The notes beneath the pieces are model-generated. The model saw only the letters and a program-made list of their open reading frames with translations, had not been told where the DNA came from and did not search any database. A program made the translations under genes and the position numbers. Of a stretch of 64,000 bases of DNA, positions 40,469 to 49,467 are shown piece by piece (within the stretch, counting starts at the first letter, position 1; each line of letters starts with the position of its first letter). Origin of the DNA: Alteripontixanthobacter sp. (GTDB lineage: Bacteria; Pseudomonadota; Alphaproteobacteria; Sphingomonadales; Sphingomonadaceae); NCBI GenBank assembly GCA_039968605.1, contig JBDVPM010000008.1, positions 1,054,001 to 1,118,000 of the forward strand, in the 5' to 3' direction.

Positions 40469-41596
40469 TCAGACCCGCATCGGCATCAGCACATAGAGCG
40501 CAGGAGATTTATCGTCCTTGCGGATCAGTGTCGGCGCGCCTGCATCGGCGAGGTGGAGTTCCACCGTGTCGCTGTCGATCTGGCTGAGGATATCCTTCAG
40601 ATAGGTCGCGTTGAAGCCGATTTCGAAGCCTTCGGAGCTGTATTCGCCCGCCAGTTCTTCGGCCGCTGTGCCATTGTCAGGGCTGGTAACGGTCAGCGTG
40701 ACCTTGTCCGTATCGAGACCCATCTTCACCGCACGGGTCTTTTCCGTGGCGATAGTGGCCACGCGGTCGACCCCGGCATAGAAGCTTTTGGGATCCACTT
40801 TCAGCAGCTTGTCATTGCCGGTCGGGATCACGCGGCTGTAATCGGGGAAGGTTCCGTCGATCAGCTTGCTGGTGAGGACAACCCCGCCCTCCCCGCCCAA
40901 AGTGAAGCGGATCTTGCTGGCGGACAGGTCGATCTGGACATTCCCGTCGAGCGATTCTTCCAGCAGCTTGCGCAATTCGGCAACCGCTTTGCGCGGCACG
41001 ATCACGTCGGGCATCCCCTCGGCGCCGTCGGGGCGGGCAATCGTGTAGCGGGCAAGGCGGTGACCATCGGTTGCGGCGGCCTTGAGCACAGGCTGATCTT
41101 CGTCGGACACGTGCAGGAAGATCCCGTTGAGGTAATAGCGGGTTTCTTCGGTGCTGATGGCAAAGCGGGTGCGGTCGATCAGTTCGGACAGCACCTTGGC
41201 CGGCAATTCGAAGCTGGTCGGCAGATCGCCTTCCACGATTACCGGGAAATCGTCGCGCGGCAGCGTCGGCAGCTGGAACCGGCTGCGCCCGGCCTTCACC
41301 GTCATGCGGTTTTCCGCCGTTTCGAGCGATACTTGCGCCCCATCGGGCAGCTTGCGTGCGATGTCGAACAGCAAGTGGGCCGAAACCGTGATCGCCCCGG
41401 AATCCTCGACCGAAGCGGCGGCCATATTCTCCACCACCTGCAAGTCCAGATCGGTAGCCATGACTTTCAGGCTGCCGCTATTGTCCGCCTCTATCAGCAC
41501 GTTGGACAGGATCGGGATGGTATTTCGCCGCTCCACCACCGATTGGACGTGGGACAGGCAGCGCAGCAAGGTCGCGCGTTCGATGGTGGCCTTCAT
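40469..41596 (-). CDS. dnaN: DNA polymerase III beta clamp
   Basis: A 375-residue sliding clamp with the three-fold clamp-domain layout; MKATIERATLLRCLSHVQSVVERRNTIPIL at the start (only part quoted in other words: RRNTIPIL is diagnostic) and the C-terminal YVLMPMRV. It rings DNA and tethers polymerase III, ligase and mismatch repair proteins. It is not next to dnaA or recF here, so no origin signal is expected; that is normal for many alphaproteobacteria. The neighbour upstream on the same strand is fabG. Confidence 0.96.
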   Translation of the reverse strand: MKATIERATLLRCLSHVQSVVERRNTIPILSNVLIEADNSGSLKVMATDLDLQVVENMAAASVEDSGAITVSAHLLFDIARKLPDGAQVSLETAENRMTVKAGRSRFQLPTLPRDDFPVIVEGDLPTSFELPAKVLSELIDRTRFAISTEETRYYLNGIFLHVSDEDQPVLKAAATDGHRLARYTIARPDGAEGMPDVIVPRKAVAELRKLLEESLDGNVQIDLSASKIRFTLGGEGGVVLTSKLIDGTFPDYSRVIPTGNDKLLKVDPKSFYAGVDRVATIATEKTRAVKMGLDTDKVTLTVTSPDNGTAAEELAGEYSSEGFEIGFNATYLKDILSQIDSDTVELHLADAGAPTLIRKDDKSPALYVLMPMRV

Positions 41597-41780
41597 GGCG
41601 TATCAATCCCTCTTGCGCGCTCGGTGTCGCAACAGGGCCGGAATCGCCCCCGAACGCTGAAAAACATGCCCCGACCTTAGCGAAGCGGCTGTGCGCGGCA
41701 AGTTTGCACTCCACCCAGCGGCGCTTGGCGGGCGATTCCTTGGGGATAACCGGAAAAACCGCCTGCAGAAGACCAGGATT

Positions 41781-42533
41781 TTAGGAAAGCATCGCCATGC
41801 CGCCATTCACATGCAGCGTCTGGCCGGTGACATAGCCCGCCTCCTTGCTCGCCAGATAGGCCACCGCTGCGCCGATATCCTCGCCCTCGCCCATGCGCCC
41901 GGCCGGGATCTTCGCATTGAGCGCGGACTTCTGATCGTCGGACAATTCTGCGGTCATGGCCGTACGGATGAAGCCGGGGGCGACGCAGTTCACCGTGATA
42001 CCGCGGCTGGCGAGTTCCTGCGCCAGGCTCTTGGTCATACCCGTCAGCCCGGCCTTGGCCGCGGCGTAGTTCATCTGACCCGGATTGCCGGTGGCGCCGA
42101 CCACGCTGGTGATCGAAATCATGCGCCCGAAACGCGCCTTCATCATCGGACGCGCGCTGGCACGCATCAGGCGAAAGGCGGCCTCCAGATTGACCTTCAT
42201 CACCTGGTCCCATTCATCGTCCTTCATCCGCATCGCCAGATTGTCGCGCGTGATGCCGGCATTGTTGACCAGGATATCCATCTTGCCGAGCGTATCGATG
42301 GTGGCAGGCACGAGTTCTTCCACCTGGGTGGTGTCCGACAGGTTGCAGGTGATCTCGACGTGGTCGCCGCCCACCTCGTCCATCAATTGTTCGCGAAACA
42401 TCCGCAGCTTGTCGCCATTCGATCCGGACAGGGCCAGGCGCGCGCCTTGGCGAGCGAGCGCATAGGCTATCGACGATCCGATTCCGCCGCTGGCGCCGGT
42501 GACGAGTGCGGTCATTCCTTTGAGGTCGAACAT
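41781..42533 (-). CDS. fabG: 3-oxoacyl-[ACP] reductase
   Basis: A 250-residue SDR of fatty acid synthesis. TGASGGIGSSIA binds NADPH, NNAGITRDNL is the FabG hallmark, and the Ser-Tyr-Lys triad lies in SITSVVG and NYAAAKAGL; it ends LHVNGGMAML. Its start overlaps the fabD stop by one base (TGATG), giving fabD-fabG. The expected acpP is not directly downstream; dnaN follows after 184 bases. Confidence 0.94.
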   Translation of the reverse strand: MFDLKGMTALVTGASGGIGSSIAYALARQGARLALSGSNGDKLRMFREQLMDEVGGDHVEITCNLSDTTQVEELVPATIDTLGKMDILVNNAGITRDNLAMRMKDDEWDQVMKVNLEAAFRLMRASARPMMKARFGRMISITSVVGATGNPGQMNYAAAKAGLTGMTKSLAQELASRGITVNCVAPGFIRTAMTAELSDDQKSALNAKIPAGRMGEGEDIGAAVAYLASKEAGYVTGQTLHVNGGMAMLS

Positions 42534-43471
42534 CAGCCGATTTCCTTCGCAATATTTTCGATATCTTCCATCGTCACCACGCTGACCGTCGCCGCGTCCC
42601 GGGCGGTGCGGCCGATCATCGGGCCGAGCACCTTGCCGCCCAACTCGGCGAACTGCTCCACGCCTGCATCGCGCATCGCCAGCACGCTCTCGCGCCAGCG
42701 GACGCGGCCGGTGACTTGCTCTACCAGCAGGCGCTGTTCCTCTGCCGGATCGGCGGTGCGCGCGGCGGTGACATTGGCGTAAAGCGGCAGGGTCATCGCA
42801 CCCGGCGGGGTAGCCTCCAGCGCCTCGGCCATCTTGTCGGCGGCGGGCTGCATCAGCGGGCAGTGAAACGGTGCAGAGACGGGCAGCTTGATACCGCGCT
42901 TGATCCCGTGCTCTTTCGCCAAGCCGATCGCACGTTCGATCGCTTCGGCATGACCGGAGATGACCACCTGCGTCGGATCGTTATCATTGGCGACGGTGCA
43001 GACCTGCCCCTCGGCGGCGGCTTCGGCCAGCGCTTGCGCCTTCTCGATATCTGCGCCCAGCAGTGCGGCCATCGCGCCCTCTCCCACCGGCACGGCATCC
43101 TGCATGGCATGGCCGCGCAGCTTCAACAGACGCGCCGTATTGGCCAATGAGAACGCCCCGACAGCACACAGGGCTGTATATTCGCCGAGCGAGTGACCCG
43201 CCACGCAGTCGCCCTTTTCGGCCAGCGAGACGCCGAATTCCTGCTCCAGCACAGCCAGGGTCGCGATGGCATTCGCCATGATCGCGGGCTGCGCATTGGC
43301 GGTCAGGGTGAGTTCGTCTTCAGGCCCGCCGCGCATCAGCCGGGCAAGCGCCTGTCCCAGCGCGTCGTCCACTTCCTCGAACACTTCGCGTGCCGCTCTG
43401 CTGGCATCGGCCAGATCTGCGCCCATGCCGACTTTCTGGCTGCCTTGGCCGGGAAAAACGAACGCTCTCAT
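42533..43471 (-). CDS. fabD: Malonyl-CoA:ACP transacylase
   Basis: A 312-residue acyltransferase: MRAFVFPGQGSQKVGMG at the start, the nucleophile motif GHSLGEYTAL and the late SAPFHCPLM with the catalytic His. It loads malonate on acyl carrier protein. The ATG at 43471 is preceded by GGAG. The LD-carboxypeptidase gene ends 37 bases upstream on the same strand. A longer in-frame extension to 43711 is not supported. Confidence 0.94.
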   Translation of the reverse strand: MRAFVFPGQGSQKVGMGADLADASRAAREVFEEVDDALGQALARLMRGGPEDELTLTANAQPAIMANAIATLAVLEQEFGVSLAEKGDCVAGHSLGEYTALCAVGAFSLANTARLLKLRGHAMQDAVPVGEGAMAALLGADIEKAQALAEAAAEGQVCTVANDNDPTQVVISGHAEAIERAIGLAKEHGIKRGIKLPVSAPFHCPLMQPAADKMAEALEATPPGAMTLPLYANVTAARTADPAEEQRLLVEQVTGRVRWRESVLAMRDAGVEQFAELGGKVLGPMIGRTARDAATVSVVTMEDIENIAKEIG

Positions 43472-43508
43472 GCTGAACTCCTGAAACTGTGCTGTCCTTG
43501 CCGTGCCG

Positions 43509-44339
43509 CTAGGTCGCGGTGGCCGGGCTGGCAAGGCCGAAGGGGACGATCCGGTTGCCCGGATAATGTCCGATCTGAGCGCGGCCCAGATACGGTATGC
43601 CGCCGCGATCGCACCAATAACGCACGATTTCCTCCGGATCCTGCCCAAATTCCCGGTCGTTCTCCGGCACAGCGCTGATCTCTCCCAGCCGCAGGCCCGC
43701 AGCGCCGGCAATATTGTTGGTAACGTTGAACATCAGCCGGTCCACGGCATACAGATGCTCGCTCACCTCTTCCACCATCACCACATGGCCGGACAGGTCG
43801 GGCATCAGCGGCGTGCCGGTAATCATCGCCAGCGTGATCAGGTTGAAGGCCACGGTCGGCTTCGTCCCGTCCACCGATGGCTCCAACCCGGTATTCACGC
43901 CATTCAGCCAGCGCAGCACCCGGCGCACGCCCTCGCGCCCGCGGGTGGAGCGGGCGCTGACCGGCATCGGCCCATGCGCGCATTGCCCGATACCGTGGCG
44001 ATAAAGCATGGCGAGCAGATAGCCGCAGTCCGAAAAACCGACATAGGTCTTGCGCCGCGCAGCCTCCCCCAGCAGCGGAACCGCCGCCTGCGCGATGCGG
44101 TTGGAGCCGTAGCCGCCCTTGGCGAACCACACGACATCGTAATCGGGGCTGTTGGCGCACTCCACGAAGGCGTCCAGCCGTTGCTCGTCCGTCCCGGCGA
44201 AATGGCCGTATTCGAAGAAGCATTGCGGATGGAACCAGGCGCTGGTGCCGGGAAATTCCTCCGCCAGCAGATCGTCGAAGGCTGCGGCATGATCGCGGGT
44301 AATCGCGGTGGCTGGAGCGCAAATTGCGATACGGGTCAT
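43509..44339 (-). CDS. LD-carboxypeptidase (peptidase family S66)
   Basis: A 276-residue S66 serine peptidase that removes the terminal D-Ala from tetrapeptides during cell-wall recycling. ICAPATAI at the start, WFAKGGYGSNRI, and the nucleophile in YVGFSDCGYLL are the family marks. No signal peptide, so cytoplasmic, as for LdcA. It diverges from the Mur ligase gene with 48 bases between the start codons, so the pair probably shares a promoter region. Both act in peptidoglycan recycling. Confidence 0.88.
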   Translation of the reverse strand: MTRIAICAPATAITRDHAAAFDDLLAEEFPGTSAWFHPQCFFEYGHFAGTDEQRLDAFVECANSPDYDVVWFAKGGYGSNRIAQAAVPLLGEAARRKTYVGFSDCGYLLAMLYRHGIGQCAHGPMPVSARSTRGREGVRRVLRWLNGVNTGLEPSVDGTKPTVAFNLITLAMITGTPLMPDLSGHVVMVEEVSEHLYAVDRLMFNVTNNIAGAAGLRLGEISAVPENDREFGQDPEEIVRYWCDRGGIPYLGRAQIGHYPGNRIVPFGLASPATAT

Positions 44340-44387
44340 GCGCCACCTCTAGCCTCGCTGCGCGCCAATCGCTACCTGCCAGATGCA

Positions 44388-45815
44388 ATGACCGATTTCC
44401 CCTCCCCCGAAGAACTGTTCGCCCGCCCGTTTTTCTTCTGCGGTATCGGCGGATCGGGAATGCTGCCGCTGGCGCAGATACTGAAAGGGCGCGGCGCGCA
44501 GGTCGCCGGGTCGGACCGCAGTTTCGACCAAGGTCGCACGCCGGAAAAATTCGCCGCGCTGGAACGGCAGGGATTCCAGCTTCACCCGCAGGATGGCAGC
44601 GGGATTACGTCCGCCGACCAGATCCTGGTCGCCTCTGCAGCGGTGGAAGATAGCGTGCCCGAAGTGGTCCGCGCCAAGGAGCTTGGCTGTTTGCGCATGA
44701 CCCGCGCGGAGCTGCTTTCGATTCTGTTCAACACCTCCGGCGCCGGGATCGGTATTGCGGGCACCAGCGGCAAATCGACTGTCACCGGGATGCTCGCCTG
44801 GATATTGCAAGCCGCGGGCCGCGAACCGACCGTGATGAACGGCGCGGTGATGAAGAATTTCGTCAACGAGGAGCGCCCTTTCGCCAGCTCGGTAATCGGC
44901 GGGCAGTCGATTTTCGTCAGCGAGGTGGATGAGAGCGACGGTTCCATCGCGCTGTACCGCCCGGCGGTGGGCGTGCTGCTCAACGTGTCGCTCGATCACA
45001 AGAGCATGGACGAATTGCGCGCCCTGTTCGGCGATTTCCTGTCGCGCAGCCGGATTGCCGCAATCAATGCCGACGATGCGGAGGCGCTGGCGCTGCTGCC
45101 GCGCGCGAACGACGTCATCTCCTTCGGAATCGAGCAGGAGAAGGCGCAGATCGGCATCGTGCCCGCTTCCATTGCCGATGGACCGACCAAGCAGGCCGCG
45201 CTGGTCGTCGACCGCCACGATGGCAGCGAGCATCCGCTGACGCTGAACATGCCCGGCCGCCACAATCTCGCCAATGCGCTCGCCGCAATTGCCGGGGCGG
45301 CGGCGGCGGGTGTGCCGGTGGGCGCGGCGGTCGAGGCGCTGGCCAGCTTTGCCGGATTGGCGCGGCGGTTCGATATTCTCGGCAGCAGCGCGGGCGGGAT
45401 CACCGTGATCGACGATTTCGGCCATAATCCGGAGAAATGCGCCGCCACACTCCGCACGCTCAAATCGCATCCGGGCCGCGTCATCGCGTTCTTCCAGCCG
45501 CACGGTTACGGCCCATTGCGCCAGATGGGCGACGAACTGGCGGAAACATTTGCCAGCCAGCTGGATGCGGGCGATGTGACCATCATGTGCGACCCGGTCT
45601 ATTATGGCGGCACGGTCGATCGCAGCCAGGGCAGCGAGCGGATCGTGAAACTGATCGAGCAGGCGGGCGGCACTGCCGAACATGTGCCCGAACGCGAAGC
45701 CTGCGCCGACCGCATTGCCGGGATCGCCCGCCCGGGGGACCGCATCGTGGTGATGGGCGCGCGCGACGACACTTTGACAGGCTTCGCGCGAGGCCTGCTG
45801 GAACGGCTCGCATGA
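44388..45815 (+). CDS. Mur ligase family protein, probably Mpl (murein peptide ligase)
   Basis: A 475-residue Mur ligase. FFCGIGGSGMLPLAQIL binds UDP-MurNAc, IAGTSGKSTVTGMLAW is the ATP P-loop, SEVDESDGS and NVSLDHKSMDEL follow, and DDFGHNPEKCAATL lies in the C-terminal domain. The sequence is of the MurC/Mpl type. Because it sits apart from the division cluster and opposite an LD-carboxypeptidase, Mpl, which attaches the recovered tripeptide to UDP-MurNAc, is more likely than MurC. The stop overlaps the next gene by 4 bases. Confidence 0.8.
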   Translation: MTDFPSPEELFARPFFFCGIGGSGMLPLAQILKGRGAQVAGSDRSFDQGRTPEKFAALERQGFQLHPQDGSGITSADQILVASAAVEDSVPEVVRAKELGCLRMTRAELLSILFNTSGAGIGIAGTSGKSTVTGMLAWILQAAGREPTVMNGAVMKNFVNEERPFASSVIGGQSIFVSEVDESDGSIALYRPAVGVLLNVSLDHKSMDELRALFGDFLSRSRIAAINADDAEALALLPRANDVISFGIEQEKAQIGIVPASIADGPTKQAALVVDRHDGSEHPLTLNMPGRHNLANALAAIAGAAAAGVPVGAAVEALASFAGLARRFDILGSSAGGITVIDDFGHNPEKCAATLRTLKSHPGRVIAFFQPHGYGPLRQMGDELAETFASQLDAGDVTIMCDPVYYGGTVDRSQGSERIVKLIEQAGGTAEHVPEREACADRIAGIARPGDRIVVMGARDDTLTGFARGLLERLA

Positions 45816-46096
45816 CCGTATATCAGCGGGCGATGCGCCATGTCCGGCTGATGTTGCTGAATGTCGGGCTCGGCGCAATATTCATCATCGCGGTGGAGCG
45901 GTTTTACGGCCATTCGACCTGGGCGTTCGCGATCGTGGCGGTGGTGCTGATCGCGATAAACTTCAGGCTGTGGCGTTATGCCTGCCCGCGCTGCGGATCG
46001 AACCTGTTCATGCGCCGCGTGCTGATCATGCCTTGGCCGAACAGGGTGTGCAGCCAGTGCGGGCTAGACCTGAAAGGCGAGAAGCCCGCCGCTTAA
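45812..46096 (+). CDS. Small membrane protein with C-terminal zinc ribbon
   Basis: A 94-residue protein. Two hydrophobic helices (about 14-28 and 35-50) are followed by CPRCGS and CSQCGLD, a four-cysteine zinc ribbon. Its ATG overlaps the Mur ligase stop (ATGA), so it is coupled to that gene. The stop overlaps the tail of the convergent DUF808 gene by 4 bases. No function is recognised. Confidence 0.7.
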   Translation: MTVYQRAMRHVRLMLLNVGLGAIFIIAVERFYGHSTWAFAIVAVVLIAINFRLWRYACPRCGSNLFMRRVLIMPWPNRVCSQCGLDLKGEKPAA

Positions 46097-47055
46097 TGCG
46101 CGCCTTCGGCCCCCGGCTTATGGCCAAGGCGGAAGATCTTGTGCAGCACGAACACGATCAGCCAGCCCACGATCAGCGCGAATATCGCCGACATTGCGGC
46201 ATAGGTGAACCAGCCGAGGAACCCCGATAAAGCGCCGGTTGCCCCGGCCACGGCAGCCTCTGCACCGTGGGCAATATCATAAAACAGGTCGAAGCCGATC
46301 TCATGCGTGCCGTGCAGCAGGATACCCCCGCCGACCCACAACATTGCGACCGTTCCGATGAAGGACAGCGCCACCAGCAGCTTGGGCATCGCAGCAACCA
46401 GGCCGCGCCCGAAAGCCTGCACAAACTCGCCGGGTCGTTTGGTCAATGACAGGCCGATATCGTCCATCTTCACGATGATCGCCACCGCGCCATAGACGGC
46501 GACAGTCACGGCAATGGCAACCACGCCCAGGGCAATGCCGCGTTCCCACCATGCGTCGAGGCCGCTAAGTTCGTTCAGCGTGATCGCCATGATCTCCGCC
46601 GACAGGATCAGATCGGTCCGAATCGCCCCGGCGATCCGCTCCTTTTCGAACTGCGCCGGGTCTTCGATCACATCTTCGACTGTCTTGCCATGCTTTGCCC
46701 CGCCGAGCTTTTCCAGCACCTTTTCCGCGCCTTCATAGGATAGATACGCCCCGCCCAGCATCAGGAGGAAGATGATCGCCCCGGGCAGGAATTCACTCAG
46801 CAGAATCGCGCCGGGCAGCAGGATCAGCAGCTTGTTCTTGAAGCTGCCCTTGGTGATCGACCAGATGATCGGCAGCTCGCGCGCCGGGGAAAGGCCGGTA
46901 ACATAGCTTGGCGTAACCGCCGCATCGTCGATCACCACGCCCGCCGTTTTCGACCCCGCGCGTCCAGCGGCGGCGGCCACATCGTCCACCGATGCTGCGG
47001 CGGTGCGGGCGATAATCGAAACGTCGTCGAGCAGTGCGGCCAGGCCGGATGGCAT
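46093..47055 (-). CDS. DUF808 (YedI-type) inner membrane protein
   Basis: A 320-residue protein with the DUF808 start [20 protein letters not shown], then [15 protein letters not shown] and several helices (about 78-100, 163-190, 220-245 and 285-310). The family is widespread and of unknown function. The ATG at 47055 has GGGGGGAT upstream. A longer frame to 47727 runs through the rpsF gene antisense and is not real. Confidence 0.85.
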   Translation of the reverse strand: MPSGLAALLDDVSIIARTAAASVDDVAAAAGRAGSKTAGVVIDDAAVTPSYVTGLSPARELPIIWSITKGSFKNKLLILLPGAILLSEFLPGAIIFLLMLGGAYLSYEGAEKVLEKLGGAKHGKTVEDVIEDPAQFEKERIAGAIRTDLILSAEIMAITLNELSGLDAWWERGIALGVVAIAVTVAVYGAVAIIVKMDDIGLSLTKRPGEFVQAFGRGLVAAMPKLLVALSFIGTVAMLWVGGGILLHGTHEIGFDLFYDIAHGAEAAVAGATGALSGFLGWFTYAAMSAIFALIVGWLIVFVLHKIFRLGHKPGAEGAH

Positions 47056-47304
47056 AGAGATCCCCCCAAAGAGTATTGCGCGGTGGCTTATGGCCCGCAA
47101 CGGCGGGGGCGCAAGTCTTGTTCCCCACCCTTCCCCGCCTGCCTTACCCCCTGGCCTTCCCCGCTTGCCTTTCGCAGCGAAACCGCTATGTGCGCCCCTC
47201 CCGGTGGCCATAGTCTTTGGCGGCGGGGAGAAGAAAGCCGGAGGGGCCCCTGCGATCCGCGCGGGACAAGCCAGCGATCGGCGGCAATTGAAAGGACGCA
47301 GAGC

Positions 47305-47670
47305 ATGGCTCTTTACGAGCATGTGTTTCTCGCGCGCCAGGATCTCAGCCAGTCCCAGGTGGACGCGCTGGCATCGGCCGCGACTGACATTATCGAGAAA
47401 AACGACGGCAAGGTCACCAAGACCGAGACCTGGGGCCTGAAGAACCTGGCCTACAAGATCGACCGTAACCGCAAGGCGCATTTCGTCCTGCTCAACATCG
47501 ACGCACCCACCAGCGTCGTGGCCGAGCTGGAACGCCAGACCCGCATCAACGAAGACGTGATCCGTTACATGACGATCCGCATGGACGAGCTGGAAGAAGG
47601 CCCGTCCGTAATGATGCGCAAGAACGACCGCGACAAGAAGCGCCGTTCCGACCGTGAGGAGCGCAACTGA
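47305..47670 (+). CDS. rpsF: Ribosomal protein bS6
   Basis: A 121-residue small-subunit protein: [40 protein letters not shown] and a charged C-terminal tail ([14 protein letters not shown]) typical of alphaproteobacteria. It forms a pair with bS18. First gene of rpsF-rpsR-rplI; the 249 bases upstream hold the promoter and perhaps an autoregulatory leader, which I could not confirm. AAAGGA lies 10 bases before the ATG. Confidence 0.96.
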   Translation: MALYEHVFLARQDLSQSQVDALASAATDIIEKNDGKVTKTETWGLKNLAYKIDRNRKAHFVLLNIDAPTSVVAELERQTRINEDVIRYMTIRMDELEEGPSVMMRKNDRDKKRRSDREERN

Positions 47671-47894
47671 TGGCCCGTCCGTTTTTCCGCCGCCGCAAAT
47701 CCTGCCCGTTTTCGGGCGAAGGCGCACCCAAGATCGATTATAAGGACGTGCGCCTGTTGCAGGGTTTCATGTCCGAACGCGGCAAGATCGTGCCGTCCCG
47801 CATCACCGCCGTTTCGGCAAAGAAGCAGCGCGAACTCGCCAAGGCGATCAAGCGTGCACGCCAAATCGGCCTGCTTCCCTACCTCGTGAAGTAA
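47670..47894 (+). CDS. rpsR: Ribosomal protein bS18
   Basis: A 74-residue protein: [16 protein letters not shown], then [19 protein letters not shown] and [13 protein letters not shown], all conserved in bS18. It binds bS6 and 16S rRNA. The ATG overlaps the rpsF stop (TGATG). A single cysteine remains of the possible zinc site. Confidence 0.96.
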   Translation: MARPFFRRRKSCPFSGEGAPKIDYKDVRLLQGFMSERGKIVPSRITAVSAKKQRELAKAIKRARQIGLLPYLVK

Positions 47895-47905
47895 GGAGCA
47901 CGACG

Positions 47906-48580
47906 ATGGATATCATTCTGCTCGAACGTATCGAGAAGCTGGGCACGATCGGCGATGTCGTGAACGTCAAGGACGGTTACGCCCGCAATTTCCTACTCCC
48001 GCAGAAAAAGGCCCTGCGCGCCAACGAAGCCAACAAGAAGGTCTTCGAAGCCAATCGCGAGCGTCTTGAAAAAGAAAATGCCGAACGCCGGACCGTGGCC
48101 GAGACATCGGGCGAGAAGGTCGATGGTGCGGAGATCGTGCTGCTGCGCGCTTCGTCCAATGCCGGCCAGCTCTACGGTTCCGTGAACGTCCGCGACATTG
48201 TCAACGGCCTGGCCGAACAGGGTCATGAGATCGACAAGAAGCAGGTAATTATGGGCAGCCCGATCAAGGTGATCGGCATGCACGATGTGACCGTGGCGCT
48301 GCACCCCGAGGTTCACGTGACGGTGAAAGCCAATGTCGCGCGCTCCGAAGACGAAGCCGAACTGCAATCGCAAGGCGTCGATGTCCTCGCCCAGATGTTC
48401 GAAGACGAACAGAAGGAAATCGAGGCAGCTGCCGAAGATACGCGGACCGATCCGAACCTCGAGCCGGGCGAAATTCCCAGCGAATTGTTCGAAGACGGCG
48501 TAAGCACGCCCGAAGGCGAAACCGAAACGGAAGCGCTGATCGAAGCGACCGACCCGGACGCAGGCGACAAGGCCGAATAA
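47906..48580 (+). CDS. rplI: Ribosomal protein bL9 with acidic C-terminal tail
   Basis: A 224-residue protein. The N-terminal domain [19 protein letters not shown] and [16 protein letters not shown], the connecting helix and the C-terminal domain are standard bL9. About 50 residues beyond the usual end are strongly acidic (rich in Glu, Asp, Thr). The tail has no frameshift and is followed by an excellent terminator, so it is genuine. Spacing to rpsR is 11 bases with AAGGAG as ribosome binding site. Confidence 0.95.
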   Translation: MDIILLERIEKLGTIGDVVNVKDGYARNFLLPQKKALRANEANKKVFEANRERLEKENAERRTVAETSGEKVDGAEIVLLRASSNAGQLYGSVNVRDIVNGLAEQGHEIDKKQVIMGSPIKVIGMHDVTVALHPEVHVTVKANVARSEDEAELQSQGVDVLAQMFEDEQKEIEAAAEDTRTDPNLEPGEIPSELFEDGVSTPEGETETEALIEATDPDAGDKAE

Positions 48581-48598
48581 GCCGCCGCGCCAGCCGAC

Positions 48599-48638
48599 AA
48601 AAAGGCCCCCGCGACACTACCTCGCGGGGGCCTTTTTT
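48599..48638 (+). terminator. Rho-independent terminator of rpsF-rpsR-rplI
   Basis: AAAAAGGCCCCCGCG and CGCGGGGGCCTTTTTT form a 15-base perfect stem (counting the A-T pairs) with a 9-base loop and a T run. The A run on the other arm makes it work in both directions. It lies 19 bases after the rplI stop. Confidence 0.93.
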
Positions 48639-48727
48639 GGTATCGTCAGCCAGTACGAATATCTGCGGCCGCAACTTTCCAGCAACTATTTCTATCTAGC
48701 ATTTGCCGCAGGTTGACGAGATTTGCG

Positions 48728-49450
48728 ATGAAATTATCTGCTGCCATTACCGCATTGTTCCTAGCTGCCGGGAATACGGCCATCGCCGCCGAACAGCGCA
48801 TTTCGGGTGCAGCCGAGGCGCTGGACGGAGACACTCTTACGGTTTCGGGCGTGGTGGTTCACCTGCAGGGCATAGACGCGCCCGAACCCGGCCAGAGCTG
48901 CTTGCGAGATCAGCAGAAATGGCAATGCGGGGCAGAGGCCAAGGCTGTGCTGGCTCAGTTGGTCGAAAACCACTCCATCAAATGCACTTCGCGGCAGCAG
49001 GACGATCGCGGCGTCATGCTCGCTCTATGCGACCGCAATGGGCTGGATCTGGGTCTGGTGATGGTGGAAGCTGGCCTGGCTACCGCGCTCGCCGACGCAC
49101 CGCCGACTTATTTATCGGCGGAGGCCATCCGGAAGGAGCGCGCGGTCGGCCTATGGGCCGGCGAGTTCCAGCAACCTGCCCTGTGGCGCGCAGAAAACCC
49201 AGAACCCGCTGCCACCCAGCGCCGCGCAGAACGACCAGCCTCGCCGCCGGTGGCCGCGCCGTCCAGGCGGGCAGCCGAGACGGTCTATCGCAACCATTTC
49301 GGATGCGCGATCAAAGGCAACCGGAGCCGGCGCGGCGAATGGATTTACCACCTGCCCGGCCGCCCATATTACGACCAAACTCGCCCCGAAGAACTGTTTT
49401 GCACCGAGGCCGAGGCTCGCCGCGCAGGGTATCGGCGTTCAAAGGCCTAG
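48728..49450 (+). CDS. Exported thermonuclease (SNase) family protein
   Basis: A 240-residue protein with a signal peptide (MKLSAAITALFLAAGNTAIA) and a staphylococcal-nuclease-like OB fold. DGDTLTV, IDAPEPGQSC and DDRGVML keep the Asp, Glu and second Arg of the active site. The first catalytic Arg of the usual [VI]RLxxIDAPE is His here, so activity is uncertain. Behind it (about 185-240) lies a short Cys-containing domain, CAIKGNRS...IYHLPGRPYY...FCTEAEARRAGY, often attached to such nucleases. The ATG at 48728 was chosen over a TTG at 48713. No terminator follows directly. Confidence 0.82.
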   Translation: MKLSAAITALFLAAGNTAIAAEQRISGAAEALDGDTLTVSGVVVHLQGIDAPEPGQSCLRDQQKWQCGAEAKAVLAQLVENHSIKCTSRQQDDRGVMLALCDRNGLDLGLVMVEAGLATALADAPPTYLSAEAIRKERAVGLWAGEFQQPALWRAENPEPAATQRRAERPASPPVAAPSRRAAETVYRNHFGCAIKGNRSRRGEWIYHLPGRPYYDQTRPEELFCTEAEARRAGYRRSKA

Positions 49451-49467
49451 GAGACCGGCCCCCTCAC

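Noticed and set aside
40469-41596. dnaN as a marker of a replication origin
   Set aside because: No dnaA, recF or DnaA-box cluster was seen nearby; dnaN is often separate from the origin in this group.
47056-47304. A possible S6:S18 autoregulatory RNA leader before rpsF
   Set aside because: The gap is long enough and GC-rich, but I could not fold a convincing conserved structure by eye. A covariance-model search would decide.
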